NCBI GenBank assembly: GCA_003136075.1
Contig: PNBP01000148.1
Span: forward strand, 1-8,772
DNA: 8,772 nt
Direction: 5' to 3'
From: Methanoregula sp.
GTDB taxonomy: Archaea > Halobacteriota > Methanomicrobia > Methanomicrobiales > Methanospirillaceae
Shown here: positions 1-5,513 of the stretch, in pieces
Layout: every line of letters begins with the position of its first letter
Position numbering within the stretch: position 1 is the stretch's first letter
The notes under the pieces: model-generated
What the model was told of the DNA's origin: nothing
The model's input: the letters and a program-made list of their open reading frames with translations, nothing else
Databases searched by the model: none
Made by a program: the position numbers and the translations under genes

Positions 1-1
1 A

Positions 2-58
2 GAGGTCAATGTGACGCACGTGCCGGATGGTGAGGGTGGAGCACCCCCGGGCCGGTGA
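2..58 (+). CDS. Possible 3' end of a gene entering from the left
   Basis: One plus-strand frame is open from the window edge and encodes about 18 residues ending in Gly-Gly-Ala-Pro-Pro-Gly-Arg before a TGA at 56-58. The other two plus frames stop earlier. If real, this is the C-terminal tail of a protein convergent with the minus-strand membrane protein gene ending at 127. The open stretch is short enough to be chance, and no family can be assigned. An 8-bp inverted repeat (68-75 with 104-111) lies between the two gene ends and could be part of a terminator. Confidence 0.25.
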   Translation, partial: EVNVTHVPDGEGGAPPGR

Positions 59-126
59 GGGGGGTCATGGCAGGGCGGTGGCAGGATGACGGGGGATCCT
101 GGCCCCTGCCAGTGTTACGTACCCCT

Positions 127-699
127 TCACTCTGATGCCGGAGAACGATGTTTCAGTAGATGCCGGGGGTACCAGATCGTGAAGACGATACCGGCAACAA
201 GAACAAGGTACGTCAGGGGCGAAGCAATCCATCCGACAGCCTGCGGGGACGCGAAGGTGAGATAACTCAGGATGAGATTGATCACAAAGATTCCCCCCCA
301 GACACCCGTCATCAGGACGTTTACCTGGATAAAAACCGGGTTTTCCCAGAGTTTCTGGTCCACCATCTCCCGTGCATACTGCAGGGTGAAGGGGGTTTTT
401 GAAAGAATGGATCCGAAAGTGACCAGAGCGAGCGCTGCATAAATGAGCATTCCCATACCCGGGAGTATCCAGGTCATGTTTAGCAGGCCGACAGAGATGA
501 ACAGGGAACCGAACATCACGAGAGTTGCCCAGCTCAGGATCATGCCTTTTCTGAGATCTGAGAACCCGGTAATGATGGTGACAACCAGAACAGCACCGAG
601 TGCAATAATAACGCTCGCTGCAAAAGTTCCTGTGAGTACGCCATAAACGATCAGGGGAACGAATCCCAGCAGAATCCCCGCGTTTTTCATCGTATCCAC
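127..699 (-). CDS. Six-helix integral membrane protein, function unknown
   Basis: This gene encodes a 190-residue, strongly hydrophobic protein. Likely membrane segments lie near residues 7-23, 26-45, 52-74, 77-99, 127-148 and 157-177, and the tail is short and polar. Between helices 4 and 5 sits a polar stretch with Pro-Phe-Thr-x-Gln-Tyr-Ala-Arg-Glu (103-111) followed by Trp118, which looks like the conserved signature of the family; I do not assign a family name. The start is GTG at 699, preceded by GAGG seven nt away, and that Shine-Dalgarno overlaps the TGA stop of the flavoprotein gene. ATG at 690 (residue 4) is an alternative start. The 9-nt gap makes it the last gene of the operon and suggests translational coupling. 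A role as membrane partner of the upstream flavoprotein is only an inference from position. Confidence 0.85.
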   Translation of the reverse strand: MDTMKNAGILLGFVPLIVYGVLTGTFAASVIIALGAVLVVTIITGFSDLRKGMILSWATLVMFGSLFISVGLLNMTWILPGMGMLIYAALALVTFGSILSKTPFTLQYAREMVDQKLWENPVFIQVNVLMTGVWGGIFVINLILSYLTFASPQAVGWIASPLTYLVLVAGIVFTIWYPRHLLKHRSPASE

Positions 700-708
700 C
701 GGAAAACC

Positions 709-2079
709 TCAGGTATCCCCGAGCACGGGCTTAAAGGGCTTGATCATATGATGTTTCATGTCGGCAAACATTTTTTTCCGGAACCCGGGAATCCGTGTCA
801 ACGGTACGAAAACGGCATTCAGGAGCCGGGTCTTCAGGTCAGCCTGCGGGAAATCAAACAAGCCATGTTCGCAATAGTACCGGTAGTCTGCCTGGAACAC
901 GAACCTCAGCCCCGCGCAGATGTTATCACGGAATATCTTGTGGCCGCCGACTGCGTAGAACGTATGCGGGGGGATGTACTCTGCTTCAGCAGCCCGCACG
1001 AGACGGGTTGCCATGCTGTCGAGCAGGGCATCGAGGTCCCCGGACTCCTGAACTTCATCAGTTACAAATTGCGCATGACAGTTGCCATTGTCCACCCAAG
1101 CGGCGAGTGCTTCCCTGAGGGAAGGGATCTGTCCCAAGGGACCTGCGATAACAAAACCAATCTGTTTGCCCTCAAGACCCGGGGTATGCCCCTTGAAAAA
1201 ACTCCGGTCGAAAAACTGCTTCCATGCTGACGAGAGGTACCGGTCGTGCACCGAACCTGCAATAATAATGATATCCGCCGGCACCAGTTTGTTCTTGAAA
1301 AAGTCAACATAACCGTCGGTATAGATGCAGGTATTGTCATAACCGCACTGGCAGCACCCGAGACAGCCTCCCCTGATGTCGAGTTCATGGAGATTGATCA
1401 TTTCAACCGGGCCGGAAAAACCGGTGCGGATCCGGCTGGTCATTGCCGTAAGGTTGGGCGAATTGCCGTTATCGTCCGTGAGAATGACCACTTTTTTTGT
1501 TCCGGCCTGAACGGTTTTTTGATCCTTTCCCGTGATATAGGCAAAGGTAGACCGGACGAGAGGAGAGGTCTCCCGCTGGACGGGGATCTTTTCCTCCACT
1601 GCGGATAAGACAAGGGATGCAAATTTTTCCAGGCGTTTGCGTTCTTCTTCCACTAAAAGATCCCTCATTTCCGCGGAATAAAACCCGAGGTACTTCATGT
1701 CGAGGTCGTCGCAGATTGCGTGGATGTAGGCGTGGGCGATCTGGTCGAAGAAATGGATGGAGGTCGAGAGTGATGCGGCATATTTCCCGCAAAATGCATC
1801 CTGTGCCCCGCGCTCAGCGATAAGTTCAATGAACCGCTTGTACTGGGCGCAGACGAGCAGGAAATAGAGCGGGAATGCCCAGAAGACAAGGTCTGCAGAC
1901 CGGACACTCGCAGTCATCTTGTTCCAGACTGCTGTATCCTTTTCGATTTTTTTAATCTCCTGCGCCACATTGAGAATTTCATACTCATGGCCCGGGAATT
2001 TTTTCCGGATGTACGCAACGTACTGCATCGTGACGTTGATATCGCCCTTCGGGCTGCCGTTCAGTACAACAATTTTCAT
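709..2079 (-). CDS. Two-domain NAD(P)H-dependent FMN reductase / iron-sulfur flavoprotein-like oxidoreductase
   Basis: The 456-residue protein carries two flavodoxin-like domains in tandem. Domain 1 (about 1-165) begins with the strand and phosphate loop Asn7-Gly-Ser-Pro10 and has the FMN-site segment Phe69-Pro-Leu-Tyr72 followed by Lys81-Arg-Phe. Domain 2 (about 195-370) has a weaker loop, Gly205-Asn-Ser-Pro208, and the typical Trp286-Lys-x-Phe-Phe-Asp-Arg292. Inside domain 2, Cys239, Cys242, Cys245 and Cys251 have exactly the CX2CX2CX5C spacing of archaeal iron-sulfur flavoprotein (Isf), suggesting a 4Fe-4S cluster; Cys243 is an extra cysteine. A C-terminal extension (about 371-456) is rich in Tyr, Phe and basic residues. 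The ATG at 2079 has a strong GGGGAGA Shine-Dalgarno site. It follows the AbrB gene by 12 nt. FMN binding and electron transfer are expected from the family; substrate and electron donor are unknown. Confidence 0.9.
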   Translation of the reverse strand: MKIVVLNGSPKGDINVTMQYVAYIRKKFPGHEYEILNVAQEIKKIEKDTAVWNKMTASVRSADLVFWAFPLYFLLVCAQYKRFIELIAERGAQDAFCGKYAASLSTSIHFFDQIAHAYIHAICDDLDMKYLGFYSAEMRDLLVEEERKRLEKFASLVLSAVEEKIPVQRETSPLVRSTFAYITGKDQKTVQAGTKKVVILTDDNGNSPNLTAMTSRIRTGFSGPVEMINLHELDIRGGCLGCCQCGYDNTCIYTDGYVDFFKNKLVPADIIIIAGSVHDRYLSSAWKQFFDRSFFKGHTPGLEGKQIGFVIAGPLGQIPSLREALAAWVDNGNCHAQFVTDEVQESGDLDALLDSMATRLVRAAEAEYIPPHTFYAVGGHKIFRDNICAGLRFVFQADYRYYCEHGLFDFPQADLKTRLLNAVFVPLTRIPGFRKKMFADMKHHMIKPFKPVLGDT

Positions 2080-2091
2080 GATTTTCTCCCC

Positions 2092-2364
2092 TTATTCTTC
2101 CGGCCTGTTTGCGCTGTCCAGGATCCGGCGTGCAAATTCCTGGAGGGCGTCGGCTTTCACGAGCGCAATACCGCGTTCCACATCGCCGAGCACCAGCAGG
2201 ATATCTCCCGGCTTGATGTCGAAGATCTCCCGGGCTTCCTTGGGGATGACAACCTGTCCGCGTTCACCGACCTTCACGCTGCCGAAGAGGTGCTTGGTCT
2301 TCTCTGTCCGTGGTGCAACCATGTCGCTCACCAGATCTTCTTTACTGAATTTCGTACTTTTCAT
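2092..2364 (-). CDS. AbrB/MazE/SpoVT-type DNA-binding regulator
   Basis: The encoded protein is about 90 residues long. Its core (about 28-72) matches the swapped-hairpin AbrB fold: Gly-Ser-Val-Lys-Val, then Gly-Glu-Arg-Gly-Gln-Val-Val-Ile-Pro-Lys-Glu-Ala-Arg, an Ile-Lys-Pro-Gly-Asp turn and a hydrophobic strand. Such proteins dimerise and bind AT-rich DNA, often their own promoter. An N-terminal tail of about 27 residues precedes the domain. I chose ATG at 2364; in-frame ATGs at 2373 and 2391 would add three or nine residues. The 2391 start falls inside a palindrome, and a TATA-like element at 2389-2400 predicts a transcript start near 2367-2372, so the mRNA would be nearly leaderless. It is first in the operon and is the likely local autoregulator. 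It could instead be an antitoxin, but no toxin gene is adjacent. Confidence 0.87.
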   Translation of the reverse strand: MKSTKFSKEDLVSDMVAPRTEKTKHLFGSVKVGERGQVVIPKEAREIFDIKPGDILLVLGDVERGIALVKADALQEFARRILDSANRPEE

Positions 2365-2368
2365 ACTT

Positions 2369-2403
2369 ATCATATTTGTATGATTAATCATATTTAATAA
2401 TAT
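2369..2403. promoter_or_regulatory. AT-rich promoter/operator region of the AbrB operon, possibly bidirectional
   Basis: This stretch is almost pure A/T. It contains a 14-bp perfect palindrome (TATGATTAATCATA, 2379-2392) and two direct copies of ATCATATTT (2369-2377 and 2387-2395). On the minus strand, 2400-2389 reads as a TATA-like box in position to start the AbrB transcript. On the plus strand, TTTAATAATA at 2393-2402 could equally serve transcription into repeat copy A. A palindrome next to an AbrB-type gene is a reasonable autoregulatory operator, but no binding has been shown. Confidence 0.5.
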
Positions 2404-2752
2404 GTATCAGTTGGGGATGCCGAGGACCTGCTTTATCAGATCCGAATCCTGGCCCTGCAGGGCCCCGGATTACCCCTCCGGACACCACTTTTCCAGGATC
2501 ACTTGCAAAAACAGGTACAATTTTACACAGTTTTTCAAAAAATGTCATTTCCTCGTGATTCTAGGCAAATGGAGCATTTTCTGTGGCGTTGCAAAACGCT
2601 AATGTACGCTTTTGGGAGGCAAAACCCGAAGGGGCCGGGGGGTAGGAGGGTCAGGGAGAAAAAAAGGGCTGTTTTGGGGATCGGTTATTCCAGCCCGGGA
2701 CCTCATGAGACCTGCCAGTCCACAAACCCGGTTCTCCGTCGGAGACATCTTA
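2403..2752 (+). repeat. 350-nt intergenic repeat, copy A
   Basis: This is one of two well-matched copies in the window, the other at 6025-6372 in the same orientation. The best block, 2595-2635 against 6213-6253, is identical over 41 nt except one base. Other shared parts are the CAGATCCG and CCCCGGATTACC region near 2438-2473, a T-rich TTTTACACA segment near 2522, GTAGGAGGG, and GATCGGTTATT. Visible hairpins are 2451-2464 (GGCCC, loop TGCA, GGGCC), 2465-2481 (CCGGA/TCCGG), 2586-2599 (GCGTT, loop GCAA, AACGC) and 2666-2671 with 2691-2696 (GGGCTG/CAGCCC). A G-rich tract lies at 2631-2656. Conserved blocks fall in different reading frames in the two copies, so coding is unlikely. A structured RNA or a non-autonomous mobile element are the main options. 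No clear terminal inverted repeats or target duplications are visible. Confidence 0.8.
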
Positions 2753-2780
2753 TTCATGAAGAGTCCCTGGTCTCAATTTA

Positions 2781-2930
2781 GTGCCAAATTCGCTGAATTT
2801 CGGCACACGAATTCCAGGAAACTCCAAAATGTGCCCCGTTTGGCGGAATTCGACATTTTTCGGGCTCTGAAATGTACGCTAATAGCGGCTTTTGGTGGGC
2901 GGATCTCTGTTGAGATGACCTAAAGTAGGT
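2781..2930. other. Cluster of six closely packed hairpins
   Basis: Six inverted repeats follow one another without overlap. They are: 2781-2791 with 2795-2806 (11 bp, one bulged C, 3-nt loop); 2808-2815 with 2845-2852 (CGAATTCC/GGAATTCG, with an inner stem CCAAA/TTTGG); 2853-2858 with 2870-2875 (ACATTT/AAATGT); 2877-2880 with 2884-2887 (CGCT/AGCG); 2903-2907 with 2912-2916 (ATCTC/GAGAT); and 2918-2922 with 2926-2930 (ACCTA/TAGGT). Most are separated by zero or one base; one gap of 15 nt lies at 2888-2902. No gene covers the region. The shorter stems alone could be chance, but the first two are strong. It may be a structured RNA or a DNA hairpin element; the family is not recognised. Confidence 0.6.
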
Positions 2931-2962
2931 ATGAAAGGGTAAAAAGGGGTGTTTTGGAGGCA
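2865..2962 (+). repeat. Degenerate partial third copy (C) of the 350-nt repeat
   Basis: Several landmarks of copy A recur here in the same order and orientation. AATGTACGCT at 2871-2880 is identical to 2601-2610. CTTTTGGTGGGC near 2889-2900 resembles CTTTTGGGAGGC in copy A. TAGG occurs at 2926-2929. The tract at 2941-2956 matches 2661-2676 at all but one base. The distance between first and last landmarks is 70 nt, against 60 nt in copy A. The match is patchy, so this is either a decayed copy or a distant relative. It overlaps the last hairpins of the hairpin cluster. Confidence 0.45.
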
Positions 2963-3014
2963 TGAGTTGCTCACGTTTACTTCGGCTTTCGGCGGAAAAT
3001 TTGGGGAGGTCGGG

Positions 3015-3308
3015 ATGGCTGCGATACTGGCCGGTGTGTTTGCGCTACCGCCCGGGATTTTCCTGGCGGGGCGGGTAGAAATTACCCTGGCCTTCATTGG
3101 TGCTGCAGTCCTATTCCTGCCGCTGTTTGTGTTCATACCTAAAATTATGCACCAGACCATGAATGCAGACACCGATGCGGCGATCGAAGCGTTCGGGAAG
3201 AACGAGCCGGTGAAGAGAGTGTTCTGGACCCTGTTCGTGGTGCTGGCCCGGGTTGTGGACCCGGTTACAGCTCAGCAGGTTGTGGGGATTATTACAGGGA
3301 TGACCTGA
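3015..3308 (+). CDS. Small membrane protein, function unknown
   Basis: This encodes a 97-residue protein with two hydrophobic segments near the N-terminus (about 2-19 and 22-43), a polar acidic middle (about 49-64) and a C-terminal amphipathic or hydrophobic stretch (about 69-96). I chose ATG at 3015 because GGAGGT at 3005-3010 lies four nt upstream. The frame stays open back to a GTG at 2949, but those extra residues are less hydrophobic and overlap repeat copy C. No family is recognised and no catalytic motif is visible. It stands alone, downstream of the repeat and hairpin region and convergent with the surface protein gene at 3373. The strong ribosome site and membrane-like composition support a real gene. 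Confidence 0.65.
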   Translation: MAAILAGVFALPPGIFLAGRVEITLAFIGAAVLFLPLFVFIPKIMHQTMNADTDAAIEAFGKNEPVKRVFWTLFVVLARVVDPVTAQQVVGIITGMT

Positions 3309-3372
3309 CAAAGTATTGGGGTAATTCTGGCTCTGGAGAAAACCTCCCATTGCAATAGTAAACAGCTCGCAA

Positions 3373-4389
3373 TCACCTTTTTTTTAGAATAAATTCCAGG
3401 ACCAGCATAATTACAAAAACAACGATTGGCAAGAGTGTGGAAAGAGGGGAAGATTGAGTGGGAGTGGGAGAGGGTGTGGAGGAAAACGTTGCGGTTGCAT
3501 CGAATGTCGGACTTGGAGTAATTTTGCTTTCCTGATTAACATAAAAAAATACTGGTGCAGGATCCTGAGATACCAAAGAACCGACATAGACAACATATTT
3601 GCCGGGTATTGCTTTTTCGAACGTGGGTGTTGGATTGGATGATTCTGAAGAGGATTCATTGTTCATTTCCCATCGGGAGGGTATGATTTCAGCAGACCAG
3701 ATATTGACCCCATTCTCGCCGGCCTTTATGGATATATTTGACCTGTAAAAAGATACTCCCCATCCTGCAGGGTTAAAATCGGCCCATCCGATGAAAAGGG
3801 TGAGAGAGTCATTCGAATCTGGCAAACTTGTTGTCCCGTTAATGAAGAACACGTCCCCGACCGTATGGTTCCCGACAGGATCAATTTTGATAAATAGGGT
3901 TGGAGTCGGTGAAATTGTTGAATTAGTGTCAGAACCTGCTGTTAATACATCGAATACCTGGAACTGGCTTATATTACCGTCCGTTGATAATTCGACTGTC
4001 ACAAAATAACTATCGGGACGTGCATCATGAGTTGGATTCTTTCCGGGTCCATGGAAATTCAACCATCCGGTGGTTGTCGGAACATTACATGACCAGAAAT
4101 TAATGTCTTTTTTTCCCCGCTGGATGGGAATGGTTGATTGGAAGCTGGAACCGACTCCGGCAGGATTAAAAATTGTTGGCGTAATCACAATATGAAGTGC
4201 ATCAATCACTGGGGGCAAATTTGTCGTGCCTTTAATAACGAAAACTTCGCCAATGGCGTGGTTCCCAATAGGATCAATAGTAATGAACGGAGTTGTGTTG
4301 TGAGTTACATTCGCGTCAGCACTTACTAACGGAACCATTATTATCGCCACAAAGAGGAGGGCAAGAAACAAACGTCCCAATACTCGCAT
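3373..4389 (-). CDS. Cell-surface protein with duplicated domain, stalk and C-terminal membrane anchor
   Basis: The 338-residue protein has an N-terminal signal peptide (about 1-24, hydrophobic core then Val-Ser-Ala-Asp). Two related domains follow, about 35-148 and 165-285. Each starts with Ile-Asp-Pro-(Ile/Val)-Gly-Asn-His, then Gly-(Glu/Asp)-Val-Phe, Gly-Thr-Thr and Leu-Pro, and later has Phe-Asn-Pro-Ala-Gly, so the gene contains an internal duplication. A Thr/Ser/Pro stalk (about 290-315) leads to a single membrane helix (about 319-335) and a Lys-Lys-Arg stop. Several Asn-x-Ser/Thr sequons suggest N-glycosylation. Domains of this style are abundant in Methanomicrobiales envelope proteins; I recall the pattern but cannot name a Pfam entry. 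The likely topology is a large extracytoplasmic part anchored at the C-terminus. The ATG at 4389 lacks a Shine-Dalgarno site. The gene is divergent from the lipoprotein at 4555. Confidence 0.82.
   Translation of the reverse strand: MRVLGRLFLALLFVAIIMVPLVSADANVTHNTTPFITIDPIGNHAIGEVFVIKGTTNLPPVIDALHIVITPTIFNPAGVGSSFQSTIPIQRGKKDINFWSCNVPTTTGWLNFHGPGKNPTHDARPDSYFVTVELSTDGNISQFQVFDVLTAGSDTNSTISPTPTLFIKIDPVGNHTVGDVFFINGTTSLPDSNDSLTLFIGWADFNPAGWGVSFYRSNISIKAGENGVNIWSAEIIPSRWEMNNESSSESSNPTPTFEKAIPGKYVVYVGSLVSQDPAPVFFYVNQESKITPSPTFDATATFSSTPSPTPTQSSPLSTLLPIVVFVIMLVLEFILKKR
3378..3385 (+). terminator. Oligo-T terminator-like tract inside the convergent gene's end
   Basis: Eight consecutive T bases on the plus strand lie about 70 nt past the stop of the small membrane protein gene. 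Archaeal RNA polymerase commonly terminates at such U-rich tracts. The same bases encode the Lys-Lys-Arg tail of the convergent surface protein on the minus strand, so the two gene ends may share this sequence. Confidence 0.4.
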
Positions 4390-4554
4390 CGTAATATTAT
4401 ATTATTATATCAGATTCTAAATCAATCGATTAAATTTCACATCCGTAGAATTGCTTATTTTCATTTCGAAAAAAAAGCATTTCTCCAGGACCATAATTTT
4501 TAACATTTTTATATTTCAATACATTAATTTGCGGACTTGCGAAATATCATTTTC
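4390..4554. promoter_or_regulatory. AT-rich divergent promoter region
   Basis: This 165-nt region separates the divergent surface protein and lipoprotein genes. For the plus strand, TTTTTATATTT at 4506-4516 is a good TATA-like element; it predicts a transcript start near 4535-4540, leaving an mRNA leader of only about 15-20 nt before the ATG at 4555. For the minus strand, AT-rich runs at 4394-4411 and 4425-4437 are candidate TATA elements, and the second is at the better distance. No obvious shared operator palindrome was seen. Confidence 0.5.
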
Positions 4555-4986
4555 ATGCGGACTGTCTTTTTAATCGTGGGATTGTTGATGTGTACACTCT
4601 TGATTATCGGATGCGTGCAACCAAATTCTTCCGTTGTGGAGAAAACTCCGATTTTCGTCACGACCTCCAAAGATACTCCGATACCGACAACCTCTCCGGA
4701 AATAACTCCCCGATACCACACTGGTGACATTGTCGATGGGACGCAGAATATCGACAGGACACCTCACTTAATTATCCTCGATTACAACAAGACATCCGGG
4801 GAATATGATTATGACATCATTTTCCGAAATGCGAATAAAAGCTGGGGATACCGGATTTACCCGGAACACAGATATATGCCCGTGGCCACATTCGAAAAGA
4901 ATGCTTCATACCTCCTCACACACATCAATCTGACGGATCTGGCGACGTGGTTCCCGAGCAAGGAAATTTTTGAGAAAACACGGTGA
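4555..4986 (+). CDS. Small lipoprotein, function unknown
   Basis: The protein has 143 residues from the ATG at 4555. A hydrophobic signal sequence ends in the lipobox Leu-Ile-Ile-Gly-Cys with the lipidated Cys at position 20. A Thr/Ser/Pro-rich linker (about 25-52) precedes a compact domain of roughly 85 residues with several Tyr, Asp and Asn residues. No known domain is recognised. The frame extends upstream to a TTG at 4537, which could be a leaderless start, but ATG 4555 gives a more typical signal peptide; neither has a Shine-Dalgarno site. The stop TGA overlaps the GTG start of the flavodoxin gene in a GTGA, so the two are probably co-translated. The mature protein would sit on the outer face of the membrane, whereas the flavodoxin has no export signal. 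Confidence 0.78.
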   Translation: MRTVFLIVGLLMCTLLIIGCVQPNSSVVEKTPIFVTTSKDTPIPTTSPEITPRYHTGDIVDGTQNIDRTPHLIILDYNKTSGEYDYDIIFRNANKSWGYRIYPEHRYMPVATFEKNASYLLTHINLTDLATWFPSKEIFEKTR

Positions 4987-5513
4987 AAAACATGGAAAAG
5001 AATGAAACTGGAACCAAAAATCCCCAGGCAGTACGATCCCTCGTGGTCGTATTCTCGTACCACCACAACAATACGGAAAAGATCGCGAACGCCTGTGCAA
5101 AGGTCCTTGGTGCTCAGGTAAAAACGCCCCGGCAGGTCAGGCCCGAAGAGGTCGCCGGGTATGACCTCGTCGGCTTTGGCTCGGGGATCTACAGTGCGAC
5201 ATTCGACCCATCCGTCCTTGACCTTGCTGACCGGCTGCCACAGGCTGCGGGAAAGAAAGTCTTCCTCTTCTCTACTTACGGGGCCCCGGCTGCTTTTGTT
5301 GGCAGGGATTTTGTTAAGAATAACCATTCGCAGATCCGGGAAAAACTGAAGGCGAAAGGGTACACGGTTATCGGTGAATTCGGATGTGCGGGATGGAATA
5401 CGAACAGTTTATTAAAATATTTCGGGGGTCTTAACAAGGGGAAGCCCGATGCCGAAGACCTCATGAATGCGGAAGCGTTTGCCCGGGACATGATGAAGAA
5501 AGCCCGGGGCTAA
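4983..5513 (+). CDS. Flavodoxin family protein
   Basis: This 176-residue protein has the layout of a single-domain flavodoxin. After a polar N-terminal tail of about 17 residues, a hydrophobic strand leads into the FMN phosphate loop (Ser25 to Thr31, with Asn29, Asn30 and Thr31). The second FMN loop is Gly-Ser-Gly-Ile-Tyr (66-70), the third segment is Ser-Thr-Tyr-Gly-Ala (97-101), and Gly-Glu-Phe-Gly-Cys-x-Gly-Trp-Asn-Thr (131-140) is typical of the family. It should be a cytoplasmic low-potential electron carrier or FMN-dependent reductase; the partner is unknown. GTG at 4983 overlaps the lipoprotein stop by four nt; ATG at 4992 is an alternative start with no better ribosome site. Apart from the coupled lipoprotein there is no redox gene directly beside it. 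Confidence 0.88.
   Translation: MKNMEKNETGTKNPQAVRSLVVVFSYHHNNTEKIANACAKVLGAQVKTPRQVRPEEVAGYDLVGFGSGIYSATFDPSVLDLADRLPQAAGKKVFLFSTYGAPAAFVGRDFVKNNHSQIREKLKAKGYTVIGEFGCAGWNTNSLLKYFGGLNKGKPDAEDLMNAEAFARDMMKKARG

Noticed and set aside
68..126. ATCCTGGCCC at 95-104 resembles a segment of repeat copy A (about 2446-2455)
   Set aside because: Only about ten bases match exactly and the flanks do not align over a useful length, so a further repeat copy is not supported.
748..1230. 160-codon plus-strand open frame antisense to the flavoprotein gene
   Set aside because: The minus-strand gene shows clear family motifs over the same DNA and a strong ribosome site; the plus frame shows no motif.
2092..2364. 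AbrB-type gene as the antitoxin of a toxin-antitoxin pair
   Set aside because: The adjacent gene is a flavoprotein, and no PIN, MazF-like or other toxin gene lies next to it in this window.
2403..2752. Repeat copy A as an insertion sequence or MITE with terminal inverted repeats
   Set aside because: No matching terminal inverted repeats or flanking target duplications are visible at either copy. A mobile origin remains possible but is not shown.
2612..2923. Plus-strand open frame across repeat copy A whose first residues and a Ser-Val-Gly-Asp segment resemble the frame at 6230-6427
   Set aside because: Both begin with TTG, and the best-conserved nucleotide blocks between the two similar ends (GTAGGAGGG, GATCGGTTATT) are in different frames, so the DNA or RNA is conserved and not the protein.
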